A stretch of 64,000 nucleotides of DNA from Rhodocyclales bacterium (GTDB lineage: Bacteria > Pseudomonadota > Gammaproteobacteria > Burkholderiales > Rhodocyclaceae), in contig JACRIX010000104.1 in assembly GCA_016215645.1 (NCBI GenBank), positions 1 through 64,000 of the forward strand, in the 5' to 3' direction. Of the stretch, positions 52,522-60,928 are shown in pieces. The position numbers and the translations under genes were made by a program. Below the pieces are notes generated by a model that worked only from the letters and a program-made list of their open reading frames with translations, was not told the origin of the DNA and did no database searches. Every line of letters begins with the position of its first letter. Position 1 is the stretch's first letter.

Positions 52522-52767
52522 ATGACCGACCCCGCCAGCGGCGCCGAACGCCGCAGCAATCCGCATCTGCGCACGATCTTTGTCGAAGCCTACGATGTCT
52601 TGAAGCCCTTCTTCGACCCGGCCAACGATTGGGGTGGGCAGACCCATGAGCATCTGGCCTACCGCGCCTTGCATGAGCAGTTTCCGGGATTGACGGCGCA
52701 GGAGGTGTTTATCCTGGTGGCGGCGGCGAAGCGGGTGTTCCACAGTTCGGGAACGCTGGCGCCCTGA
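52522..52767 (+). CDS. Small conserved-looking protein of unknown function
   Basis: 81 residues, 16 bp after the acyl-CoA synthetase. It contains HLRTIFVEAYDVLKPFFDPA, NDWGGQTHEHLAYRALHEQF and VFILVAAAKRVFHSSG, which looks like a folded helical domain and resembles small uncharacterised betaproteobacterial proteins (recalled, not searched). It has no signal peptide or cysteine motif and is convergent with corA. Confidence 0.75.
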   Translation: MTDPASGAERRSNPHLRTIFVEAYDVLKPFFDPANDWGGQTHEHLAYRALHEQFPGLTAQEVFILVAAAKRVFHSSGTLAP

Positions 52768-52770
52768 ACG

Positions 52771-53871
52771 CTATTTCAGCCAGCGCCGGCGCCAGAAAAC
52801 GATCGAGAGCGTGGTGGCGACGGCCGCCATCAGGCCGATGGCGACCAGAAAGCCGCTTGGCCAGTCAAGCAGCGGCATGAGCTTGAAGTTCATGCCGAAG
52901 ATACCTGAGATCAGCGTGGCCGGCATGAATATGATGGCGACCACGGTGAGCGCACGCACTTCCTGATTGACGCGGTTGCTGACCGCCGAAAGATAGATGT
53001 CGAGCATGCCGGCGATGACGTCGCGGTTGGCTTCCAGCGATTCGATGGCATGCACTGTGTGGTCGTATACGTCGCGCAGGTAGGGGCGCGTTTCGGGGCG
53101 GAAGAAGCGGTCGTCGGCGCGGGTCAGGTTGTTGATCACTTCGCGCAGCGGCCAGATCGAGCGGCGCAGCGACAAGGTTTCGCGCTTGAGCTGGTGCACG
53201 CTGTGCAGCATTCCCGGCCGCGGATTCGCCAGCATCATGTCCTCGAGTTCCTCGGTGCGCTCGCCGATGCTTTCGAGGATCGTGAAATAGCGGTCAACCA
53301 CGGCATCGATCAGCGAATAGGCCAGGTAGTCGGCGCCCAGCTTGCGGATCTGCCCGCGGTCCTGGCGCAGGCGCCCGCGAATCGGGTCGAAACGTCCGCT
53401 GGGCCGCTCCTGGAAGGTCAGGACGAAATTCCTGCCGAGGATGATGCTGACCTGATCCGACCCGATCTGCCCGGATTGGGTCTCGACCTCGAAAAAACGC
53501 GCGACCAGGAACAAGTAGTCGCCATAGTCATCGACCTTGGGCCGTTGATCGGTATTGAGGATGTCTTCCAGCACCAGCGGGTGGAGGTTGAAGCGGTGAC
53601 CGATCTCGGCCATGACCTCGGGTTCGTGCAGTCCATGCACGTTGAGCCAGAGTACCGGCAGGCGCGGCTGGTAGCCCTGCGAATCGGCCAGCGAGGTGAA
53701 TCGGTGCTCGATGATTTCACCGGTGCCGTATTCGATCAGCGTGATCGCCGCCTGCTCGGTTTTGCGCTCGCCGAGGTGGATCAGCGCCCCCGGCGCCATG
53801 CCGACCTTGGCGGCATTCGAGAGTCGTTTGGCGGCGCGGGCGCGGGCTCGATTCGGCTTGGAATTCGGCAT
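52771..53871 (-). CDS. corA: CorA-family divalent cation transporter
   Basis: 366 residues. A large cytoplasmic N-terminal domain ([33 protein letters not shown]) is followed by a long helix and two C-terminal membrane segments, with the pore signature GMNF ([13 protein letters not shown]). It transports Mg2+ and related ions. It is divergent from pntA across a 130-bp gap. Confidence 0.92.
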   Translation of the reverse strand: MPNSKPNRARARAAKRLSNAAKVGMAPGALIHLGERKTEQAAITLIEYGTGEIIEHRFTSLADSQGYQPRLPVLWLNVHGLHEPEVMAEIGHRFNLHPLVLEDILNTDQRPKVDDYGDYLFLVARFFEVETQSGQIGSDQVSIILGRNFVLTFQERPSGRFDPIRGRLRQDRGQIRKLGADYLAYSLIDAVVDRYFTILESIGERTEELEDMMLANPRPGMLHSVHQLKRETLSLRRSIWPLREVINNLTRADDRFFRPETRPYLRDVYDHTVHAIESLEANRDVIAGMLDIYLSAVSNRVNQEVRALTVVAIIFMPATLISGIFGMNFKLMPLLDWPSGFLVAIGLMAAVATTLSIVFWRRRWLK

Positions 53872-54001
53872 GATGGCGGGTGAAAGGCGGTATCATAACG
53901 CCGGTAGGGTCTTGGCGCCGGCGAGGTGCCGACAGGCCCGGACGGGGGCAGGCAGAACCGTCCTACCAACCAACTCGAAAGAAAAATGGAATGGGAGCAT
54001 C

Positions 54002-55600
54002 ATGGCGCTGACAATCGGAGTACCCCGGGAAACGCTGGCCGGCGAAAAGCGCGTGGCCACCGTGCCCGAAGTCGTTGAAAAGCTCATCAAGCTGGGTTTC
54101 AAGGTCGCCATCGAATCCGGCGCCGGCGATGCAGCGAATTGCAATGACGATACCTATCGCGCCGTCGGGGCCGAGGTGATCGCCGGGGCTCCCGCGCTTT
54201 TTGCGGCCTCGGACATCGTCTTCAAGGTCGGCGTGCCGACACCGGAGGACGTGGCGCACTTGCGCGAAGGCGGCACCCTGATCGGCTTCATCTGGCCGGC
54301 GCAGAACCCGGAACTGATGCAGCAGTTGGTCGCCAAGAAGGCCACCGTGCTGGCCATCGACGCGCTGCCGCGCCAGCTTTCCCGCGCCCAGAAGATGGAC
54401 GCCCTGACGTCCCAGGCCGGCGTTGCCGGCTACCGTGCTGTCATAGAGGCCGCCAACGCCTTCGGCCGCTTTTTCAACGGCCAGATCACCGCTGCGGGCA
54501 AGGTGCCACCGGCCAAGGTCTTCATCGCCGGTGCCGGCGTCGCCGGCCTGGCGGCGATCGGCACGGCCGCCGGCCTGGGTGCCATCGTGCGCGCCAACGA
54601 TACCCGCGCCGAAGTGGCCGACCAGGTCGTGTCCCTGGGCGGTGAATTCGTCAAGGTCGACTACGAAGAAGAAGGATCCGGTGGCGGTGGCTACGCCAAA
54701 GTCATGAGCGAGGGCTTCCAGCAGGCCCAGCGCGAGATGTACGCCAAGCAGGCGCGCGAAGTCGACATCATCATCACCACCGCGCTGATCCCCGGCAAGC
54801 CGGCGCCCCGGCTGATCACCGCCGAGATGGTGCAGAGCATGAAACCGGGCAGCGTGATCGTCGACATGGCGGCCGAGCGCGGCGGCAACTGCGAACTGAC
54901 CGAGCCCGGGCAGGCGGTAGTGAAGCACGGCGTCACCATCGTCGGCTACACCGACCTGACCTCGCGCCTGGCCAAGCAATCGTCGACGCTGTATGCCACC
55001 AACCTGTTCCGCCTCACCGAGGAACTGTGCAAAACCAAGGACGGCCTCATCGACGTCAACATGGAAGATGACGCCATCCGCGGCCTGACCGTGATCAAGG
55101 ACGGCGAGGTTACCTGGCCGCCTCCGGCGCCCAAGGCGGTCGCCGCCCCGCCCGCGGCGAAGCCTGCCGCCGCGCCCGCGCCCGCGCCCGCGGCGAAAAA
55201 GGGCGGCCACGGTCACGGCGCCGCCAGCGAACCCATGGCGGCCGGAAGCCTGGCCATCATGTTCGCGGTCGCCGCGGTACTGTTCTGGTTTGTAGGTGCC
55301 AACGCTCCGGCGGCCTTCCTCGCCCACTTCACGGTCTTCGTGCTGGCCTGCTTCGTCGGCTACATGGTGGTGTGGAACGTGACGCCGGCACTGCACACGC
55401 CGCTGATGAGCGTGACCAACGCCATTTCCAGCATCATCTGCATCGGCGCCCTGGTGCAGATCGCGCCGCCGCTGGCCGGCGGCCTGCCGCCGGAGCCGTG
55501 GATACGCTGGCTGGCCGTGGGCGGCATCGCCCTGACCGCCGTCAATATGTTCGGCGGATTCGCCGTGACCCAGCGCATGCTGGCGATGTTCCGCAAGTAA
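54002..55600 (+). CDS. pntA: NAD(P) transhydrogenase subunit alpha, PntAA-PntAB fusion
   Basis: 532 residues. Domain I (NAD-binding, alanine-dehydrogenase-like): [77 protein letters not shown]. An Ala/Pro/His-rich linker (about 395-425, ending GGHGHGA) leads to a membrane domain with three or four helices ([20 protein letters not shown]). It uses the proton gradient to drive NADH to NADPH. The ATG at 54002 fits the family start and removes an unlikely N-terminal extension. Confidence 0.94.
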   Translation: MALTIGVPRETLAGEKRVATVPEVVEKLIKLGFKVAIESGAGDAANCNDDTYRAVGAEVIAGAPALFAASDIVFKVGVPTPEDVAHLREGGTLIGFIWPAQNPELMQQLVAKKATVLAIDALPRQLSRAQKMDALTSQAGVAGYRAVIEAANAFGRFFNGQITAAGKVPPAKVFIAGAGVAGLAAIGTAAGLGAIVRANDTRAEVADQVVSLGGEFVKVDYEEEGSGGGGYAKVMSEGFQQAQREMYAKQAREVDIIITTALIPGKPAPRLITAEMVQSMKPGSVIVDMAAERGGNCELTEPGQAVVKHGVTIVGYTDLTSRLAKQSSTLYATNLFRLTEELCKTKDGLIDVNMEDDAIRGLTVIKDGEVTWPPPAPKAVAAPPAAKPAAAPAPAPAAKKGGHGHGAASEPMAAGSLAIMFAVAAVLFWFVGANAPAAFLAHFTVFVLACFVGYMVVWNVTPALHTPLMSVTNAISSIICIGALVQIAPPLAGGLPPEPWIRWLAVGGIALTAVNMFGGFAVTQRMLAMFRK

Positions 55601-55615
55601 GCAGGAGACACCGAA

Positions 55616-57028
55616 ATGTCTGGAAATCTGGCAACTGTCTCCTACATCGGAGCCATCATCCTCTTCATCCTCAGCCTGGGCGGACTGTCCAACCCCGAGA
55701 CCTCGCGGCGCGGCAACCTCTACGGCATGATCGGCATGAGCATTGCCGTGCTGGCCACGGTGTTCGGCCCGCGCGTCACGGCAGCCGGCATCCCCTGGAT
55801 CATCGGTTCCATGGTGGTTGGCGGCGCCATCGGCCTTTACGCGGCCAAGGTCGTCAAAATGACGCAGATGCCCGAACTCGTCGCCTTGATGCACAGCCTG
55901 GTCGGCCTCGCCGCCTGTCTGGTCGGCTTCGCCAGCTACATCGACACCTCGGCGCCGCTGGCCGGTGCCGAGAAGACCATCCACGAGCTTGAAATCTACA
56001 TCGGCATCCTGATCGGGGCGGTGACCTTCTCCGGTTCGCTGATCGCCTTCGGCAAGCTCAACGGCAAGATCGGCGGCTCGCCGCTGCTGCTGCCGGCGCG
56101 CCACTGGCTCAACCTGATCGGCCTCGTGGTGGTGATCTGGTTCGGCGGCAAGTTCATCAACAGCCATTCGATTGCCGACGGCATGACGCCGCTGATCGTG
56201 ATGACGGTGATCGCGCTGCTGTTCGGCATCCACATGGTGATGGCGATCGGCGGCGCCGACATGCCGGTGGTGGTCTCCATGCTCAACAGCTACTCGGGCT
56301 GGGCGGCCGCAGCCACCGGCTTCATGCTCTCCAACGACCTGCTGATCGTGGTCGGCGCGCTGGTCGGTTCCTCCGGTGCGATCCTGTCCTACATCATGTG
56401 CCGGGCCATGAACCGCAACTTCATCAGCGTGATTGCCGGCGGCTTCGGCACTGGCGGCGGTACCCCGGCACCCAAGGGTGACGCAGCGGTGCCAGCCGGC
56501 GAAGTCGTGCCCATCAGTGCCCTCGAAACCGCGGAACTGCTGAAGGACGCCAAGAGCGTGATCATCGTTCCCGGCTACGGCATGGCCGTGGCGCAGGCCC
56601 AGCACACGGTGTATGAAATCACCAAACACTTGCGCGAGAAGGGCGTCAACATCCGCTTCGGCATCCACCCCGTGGCGGGGCGCATGCCGGGTCACATGAA
56701 CGTGTTGCTGGCCGAAGCCAAGGTGCCCTACGACATCGTGATGGAAATGGACGAGTTGAACGACGACTTCCCGACCACCGACGTCGCCATGGTCATCGGC
56801 GCCAACGACATCGTGAACCCGGCGGCGCAGGACGACCCGACCAGCCCGATCGCCGGCATGCCGGTGCTGGAAGTGTGGAAGGCCAAAACTTCGATCGTGA
56901 TGAAGCGTTCGATGGCTTCCGGCTACGCCGGTGTCGACAACCCGCTCTTCTACAAGGAGAACAATCGCATGCTTTTCGGCGATGCGAAGAAGATGCTGGA
57001 CGAAGTGCTGGTGGCGCTGAAGAGCTGA
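55616..57028 (+). CDS. pntB: NAD(P) transhydrogenase subunit beta
   Basis: 470 residues. The N-terminal membrane half (about nine helices, with [20 protein letters not shown]) is followed by the NADP-binding domain [60 protein letters not shown]-type motifs and [20 protein letters not shown]. It pairs with PntA, 15 bp upstream, and is followed by a clear terminator. Confidence 0.94.
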   Translation: MSGNLATVSYIGAIILFILSLGGLSNPETSRRGNLYGMIGMSIAVLATVFGPRVTAAGIPWIIGSMVVGGAIGLYAAKVVKMTQMPELVALMHSLVGLAACLVGFASYIDTSAPLAGAEKTIHELEIYIGILIGAVTFSGSLIAFGKLNGKIGGSPLLLPARHWLNLIGLVVVIWFGGKFINSHSIADGMTPLIVMTVIALLFGIHMVMAIGGADMPVVVSMLNSYSGWAAAATGFMLSNDLLIVVGALVGSSGAILSYIMCRAMNRNFISVIAGGFGTGGGTPAPKGDAAVPAGEVVPISALETAELLKDAKSVIIVPGYGMAVAQAQHTVYEITKHLREKGVNIRFGIHPVAGRMPGHMNVLLAEAKVPYDIVMEMDELNDDFPTTDVAMVIGANDIVNPAAQDDPTSPIAGMPVLEVWKAKTSIVMKRSMASGYAGVDNPLFYKENNRMLFGDAKKMLDEVLVALKS

Positions 57029-57052
57029 TTGCTTCGGCCGCTACTGGTAAAG

Positions 57053-57080
57053 CGCCACGGTTTGCCGTGGCGTTTTATTT
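57053..57080 (+). terminator. Rho-independent terminator of pntAB
   Basis: A perfect 8-bp stem CGCCACGG/CCGTGGCG (57053-57060 and 57065-57072) with a TTTG loop is followed by TTTTATTT. It lies 25 bp after the pntB stop and reads on the plus strand. Confidence 0.93.
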
Positions 57081-57160
57081 CCAGGGTGCGGCAAGCCCCG
57101 CATCCGATTTCATGAAAGTCGGCGACGGCGGTACGGCGTTTTGCGGCGAAAATACGCACC

Positions 57161-57811
57161 ATGAAACCTGATCCGAACGCCCCTCAGCAACTGGTCAGCC
57201 GCACCCTGGGTCATTACCAGGCGCGGGCCGAAGCCTTTTGGGAGGGTACCCGCAACCACGACGTAAGCCAGAACATTGAAGCGCTGCTGCGCCATATCGC
57301 CGCCGAGCCACCTTTGATGTTGCTGGATTTCGGCTGCGGGCCGGGCCGTGACTTGCGCGATTTCAGCCGGCGCGGCCATTGCGTCATCGGACTTGAAGGT
57401 ACTGCGGCACTGGCGCGGATGGCGCGTGAGTACAGCGGCTGCGAAGTCTGGGAGCAGGATTTCCTGAATCTCGATCTGCCGGCCGGCCATTTCGACGGCA
57501 TCTTTGCCAATGCCTCGCTGTTCCATGTGCCCAGACCGGAACTGCCGCGCGTGCTGGGGCAATTGCATGCAGCGCTGAAGCCAGCCGGCGTGCTGTTCAG
57601 TTCGAATCCGCGCGGCGACAACCAGGAAAGCCTGAATGGCGAGCGCTACGGTGCCTACTACGACCTCGAAACCTGGCGTGACTATGTGAATTCGGCTGGA
57701 TTCGAGGAGCTTGAGCACTACTATCGTCCAAGCGGGGTGCCGCTCGAACAGCAACCCTGGCTGGCCACTGTTTGGCGACGGGTTGGCAATCCGGTCGCCC
57801 GGCCGCGGTAG
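57161..57811 (+). CDS. Class I SAM-dependent methyltransferase
   Basis: 216 residues. Motif I LLDFGCGPGRDLRDFSRRGH (SAM binding, about 54-73), the acidic GLEGTAALARMAREY loop, motif ILPAGHFDGIFANASLFHVP-type region and FSSNPRG. Substrate unknown; similar proteins occur as stand-alone methyltransferases with a tellurite-resistance or quinone-type annotation, but none is supported here. It starts 80 bp after the pntB terminator. Confidence 0.88.
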   Translation: MKPDPNAPQQLVSRTLGHYQARAEAFWEGTRNHDVSQNIEALLRHIAAEPPLMLLDFGCGPGRDLRDFSRRGHCVIGLEGTAALARMAREYSGCEVWEQDFLNLDLPAGHFDGIFANASLFHVPRPELPRVLGQLHAALKPAGVLFSSNPRGDNQESLNGERYGAYYDLETWRDYVNSAGFEELEHYYRPSGVPLEQQPWLATVWRRVGNPVARPR

Positions 57812-57860
57812 TTGCCTGGCGACATGGCCAGGATTCCGTCCGGCACTCCACCCCGGACAT

Positions 57861-57888
57861 AAAAAAAGCGGGCCGTAGCCCGCTTTTC
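57861..57888. terminator. Bidirectional terminator between methyltransferase and Lys-rich gene
   Basis: AGCGGGC (57867-57873), loop CGTA, GCCCGCT (57878-57884). It is flanked by an A7 run upstream and TTTTC downstream, so U-tracts form on both strands. It serves the convergent methyltransferase (plus) and Lys/Glu-rich protein gene (minus). Confidence 0.92.
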
Positions 57889-57904
57889 TGGGAAAGAGCG
57901 CCGA

Positions 57905-58177
57905 TTACTTCTTGTCAGCCTTCTTCTCTTCTTTCTTCTCTTCCTTTTTTTCTTCTTTCTTGTCAGCCTTCTTCTCTTCCTTCTTCATTTCCTTCTTTTC
58001 AGCCTTCTTCTCGTCCTTTTTCTCTTCCTTCTTTTCAGCCTTCTTCTCGTCCTTTTTCTCTTCCTTCTTCTCCATCTTCTTGTCGTCCTTGGCGGCGCCA
58101 GCGTGTGATGCGGCAAAAGAACCAGCGGAAACGGTAGCGAAGGCGGCAGCGATCAGGATGGAAAGTAGCTTGCTCAT
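57905..58177 (-). CDS. Secreted Lys/Glu-rich low-complexity protein
   Basis: 90 residues. A Sec signal peptide (MSKLLSILIAAAFATVSAGS, cleaved near AFAA/SHAG) is followed by a mature region made almost only of K, E, D and A. It includes repeats of the type EKKEEKKDEKKA, twice in tandem, then KKADKKEEKKEEKK. A TAGGAGT ribosome-binding site precedes the ATG at 58177. It is probably a highly expressed periplasmic polyampholyte helix; acid-shock or chaperone-like roles are guesses. The nucleotide tract is strongly purine-skewed. Confidence 0.85.
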   Translation of the reverse strand: MSKLLSILIAAAFATVSAGSFAASHAGAAKDDKKMEKKEEKKDEKKAEKKEEKKDEKKAEKKEMKKEEKKADKKEEKKEEKKEEKKADKK

Positions 58178-58244
58178 GTGTAAACTCCTAAGGATTATTG
58201 GAAAGCGTGACGCCCGTTTGGCGAGCACGAAGCACTTAACGCCT

Positions 58245-59471
58245 ATGCCCTTCGCCAAGTTGACTCGTTTTGCGGCGGTTCGCGCGCAACTATTGATTTC
58301 AGCCGTGTTTCTGCTCGCTCCAACTGTTGATGCTGCGCCGCGCAAACCGACCTCCGACACCGAAGTGATCGAACGTTTGCCGGTGCGCGCCAACGACAGC
58401 ACCGTGCGGGAGCTTGTTGAGTTGCGTCGTGCGCAGACGGCGGCCGGACAGAATCCGCAGCTTGCGGCGCAACTTGCCGAGCGCTATTTCGACCTTGCCA
58501 TGGCGCGCGGCGACCCACGCTACGTGGGCTATGCGGAGGCAGTAGTCGCTCGCTTTGCGGAACCGTTGCCGCCCTCGCTGAAGGTCGTCCGGGGCCTGTC
58601 GCGCCAGTATCGGCACGATTTCGCCGGTGCGCTCGACGATTTCGCCGCCGCCCTGGTGCTGGACCCGGACCTTGCCACGGCCCATGCCTGGCGCGGTGCG
58701 ATCTTCCTGGTTCAGGCCGATTATGTTGCGGCGCAAAAGGAATGCGACGCCCTGCAAAGCCTGAATCGTGACGTCTTGCAGGGGGCATGCACTGGTTTGG
58801 TGCTGGCCTACGTCGGCAAGCTCGAGTCCGCCTATCAGACCTTGCAGGCGGCGCTGGCTAAAACGGGCGACCCCGGCAACCGGCTTTGGCTGCTGACCCA
58901 TTTGGGCGAAGTGGCTGACTGGCGCGGCAAACCCGACCTGGCCGAAAAGCATTTTCGCGCAGCCCTTTCCCTGGGCCGTGACGATGTCTACCTGCTCGCC
59001 GCCTGGGGAGATTTCCTGCTCGATGCGGGCCGGCCGCAAGACGTGCTCAAGCAACTCGCCGGCTGGGAATCCTCCGACAACCTGCTGCTTAGGCTGGCGG
59101 AGGCCGAGGCGGAAGTGAAGGGCGCAAACGCGACACGGCTGGCGCAGATGCTGGACGATCGCTTTGCCGCCGCCAGGCAGCGCGGCGACACCACGCACCA
59201 GGCGGAGGAGGCGCGTTACCAGTTGCGCCTGCGCGGCAACGCGAAGGAGGCACTGCGCCTTGCCGCCGACAATTACCGGGTGCAGCGCGAACCGCGCGAC
59301 GCCCGCATCCTGCTCGAAGCCGCGATTGCCGCCGGGGAGGCCGCGCCCGCGCAGGTCGTGCGCGAATGGCTGGCCAGCAGCGGCTTCGAGGATGCGCGAT
59401 TGCGCGACCTGGGCCAAAAGCTATGCAACGCGGTATCCCCTTGCGGGACGGCGCTGGCGACACGGCGATGA
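58245..59471 (+). CDS. Secreted TPR-repeat protein
   Basis: 408 residues from the ATG at 58245; a longer reading would run antisense over the Lys-rich gene. Signal peptide near residues 10-27 (LLISAVFLLAPTVDAAP). TPR-like helical repeats follow: FAGALDDFAAALVLDPDLAT with AHAWRGAIFLVQADYVAAQK, LAYVGKLESAYQTLQAALAK, and PDLAEKHFRAALSLGRDDVY. It is divergent from the Lys-rich gene across 67 bp. Its stop overlaps the next start by 4 bp (ATGA), so it works with the HupE/UreJ-like protein. Confidence 0.85.
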   Translation: MPFAKLTRFAAVRAQLLISAVFLLAPTVDAAPRKPTSDTEVIERLPVRANDSTVRELVELRRAQTAAGQNPQLAAQLAERYFDLAMARGDPRYVGYAEAVVARFAEPLPPSLKVVRGLSRQYRHDFAGALDDFAAALVLDPDLATAHAWRGAIFLVQADYVAAQKECDALQSLNRDVLQGACTGLVLAYVGKLESAYQTLQAALAKTGDPGNRLWLLTHLGEVADWRGKPDLAEKHFRAALSLGRDDVYLLAAWGDFLLDAGRPQDVLKQLAGWESSDNLLLRLAEAEAEVKGANATRLAQMLDDRFAAARQRGDTTHQAEEARYQLRLRGNAKEALRLAADNYRVQREPRDARILLEAAIAAGEAAPAQVVREWLASSGFEDARLRDLGQKLCNAVSPCGTALATRR

Positions 59472-60592
59472 TGCGGCGCTGGTGGCTGCTGGCCCTGTTC
59501 CTGCTGTGCTCGTTGCCGGCCCTGGCGCACAAGGCCAGCGACAGCTACCTGATGCTCGACACCAAGGGCAAAGAGGTGTCCGGGCAGTGGGACATCGCCC
59601 TGCGCGACATCGATTTCGCGCTCGGGCTGGATGCCGACGGCAATGGCGAGATCACTTGGGGCGAGGTGCGCGCGCGCCATACCGACATCGCGGCCTGGGC
59701 ACTGGCGCGCCTGGTGCTGCGGCGCGGCGGCGAGTGCACGCTGCAAGTTGCCGACCACCTGGTCGATGACCACACTGATGGCGCCTACGCGGTGCTGCGC
59801 CTGACCGGATCCTGCCCGGCAGGCGGCGGCGACCTGCAGATCGACTACCGCCTGTTGTTCGAGCTCGATGCGCTGCATCGCGGCCTGTTGCGGCTGGGTC
59901 TGGACGGCACCGCGCAAACGGCAGTGTTCGCGCCACAACGCGCGCAGCAGCGGTTCGCCGCCGCCGAAGTCTCGCGCCTGGCACAGTTTGGGCAATACCT
60001 GGTCGAGGGCATATGGCATATCTGGATCGGCTTCGACCACATCCTGTTCCTGCTTGCGCTGTTGCTGCCGGCCGTGCTGGTGCACGAAGTGCGGCGCTGG
60101 CGCGGTGTGGCCAGCTTCCGTGTCGCGCTGGTCGAGGTGCTGTGGGTGGTGACGGCCTTTACGGTGGCGCATTCGATCACGCTGTCGCTGGCGGCCCTCG
60201 GGCTCATCGAACTGCCTTCGCGCGTGGTCGAGTCGGCAATCGCTGCATCGGTGGTGCTGGCGGCGGCGAACAATCTCAAGCCGCTGGTGGAACGCCGTCG
60301 CTGGCTGGTGGCCTTTTGTTTCGGCCTGATCCACGGCTTCGGCTTCGCCAGCGTGCTGGCGGAGCTTGGACTACCGCAGGAGACGCTGGTGCTGTCGCTG
60401 CTGGGCTTCAACCTCGGGGTCGAAATCGGCCAGTTGGCGATCGTCGCCGTGTTCCTGCCCTTCGCCTGGTTCTTGCGTGATACAGCTTTCTACCGGCGTG
60501 GAATTTTCGTCGGCGGCTCGCTGCTCACGCTGGCCATCGCGTTGGTCTGGTTCGTCGAGCGCGCTTTCGACCTGAAAATCATCAGCGCCTGA
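59468..60592 (+). CDS. HupE/UreJ-like membrane protein with EF-hand-type loop
   Basis: 374 residues. Signal peptide (to about residue 20, LLCSLPALAHKASDSYL), a soluble domain that contains LGLDADGNGEITWGEVRARH (D-x-D-x-N-x-E-x4-E, an EF-hand calcium loop), then a C-terminal domain of about six helices: GIWHIWIGFDHILFLLALLL, VVTAFTVAHSITLSLAALGL, FCFGLIHGFGFASVLAELGL, NLGVEIGQLAIVAV. The His-rich membrane motifs are those of the HupE/UreJ_2 family, linked to metal (Ni/Co) uptake. The metal here is not known. Confidence 0.88.
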   Translation: MMRRWWLLALFLLCSLPALAHKASDSYLMLDTKGKEVSGQWDIALRDIDFALGLDADGNGEITWGEVRARHTDIAAWALARLVLRRGGECTLQVADHLVDDHTDGAYAVLRLTGSCPAGGGDLQIDYRLLFELDALHRGLLRLGLDGTAQTAVFAPQRAQQRFAAAEVSRLAQFGQYLVEGIWHIWIGFDHILFLLALLLPAVLVHEVRRWRGVASFRVALVEVLWVVTAFTVAHSITLSLAALGLIELPSRVVESAIAASVVLAAANNLKPLVERRRWLVAFCFGLIHGFGFASVLAELGLPQETLVLSLLGFNLGVEIGQLAIVAVFLPFAWFLRDTAFYRRGIFVGGSLLTLAIALVWFVERAFDLKIISA

Positions 60593-60601
60593 GATTCGCG
60601 C

Positions 60602-60928
60602 CTATTTCATGCGCAGATCGTGTTCCGCCCACAGGGCGCGGGCGAGTGTCTTCCAAATTGGGCCGCCGTGGGTGTGAATCTGGTCGTCGGCGCTCTCCTT
60701 CATTACCTTCAGCATCAGCTGGATGATGCCGAAGAGTTCCAGCCGCGACCGGTCCTGTGGGTCGTCGGGTTCGCAATCGATCGCGCCGATGCGGCAGTCC
60801 ATGGCCTGGCGGGCCAGTTCGCGAACTTGCACGGGGTCGTCCCAGTTGATGCCGAGGATGATGCCCTTGGTCGCGATCTCGTGCTCCAGATCCCGGGCTT
60901 CCCGCGCATAGTTCTCGAAGGCGCTCAT
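60602..60928 (-). CDS. DUF1841-like small protein
   Basis: 108 residues. [20 protein letters not shown] and [20 protein letters not shown] match a betaproteobacterial protein of the DUF1841 type, with [20 protein letters not shown]. The ATG at 60928 overlaps the uvrA stop (ATGA), so it is translated downstream of uvrA. Function unknown. Confidence 0.8.
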   Translation of the reverse strand: MSAFENYAREARDLEHEIATKGIILGINWDDPVQVRELARQAMDCRIGAIDCEPDDPQDRSRLELFGIIQLMLKVMKESADDQIHTHGGPIWKTLARALWAEHDLRMK

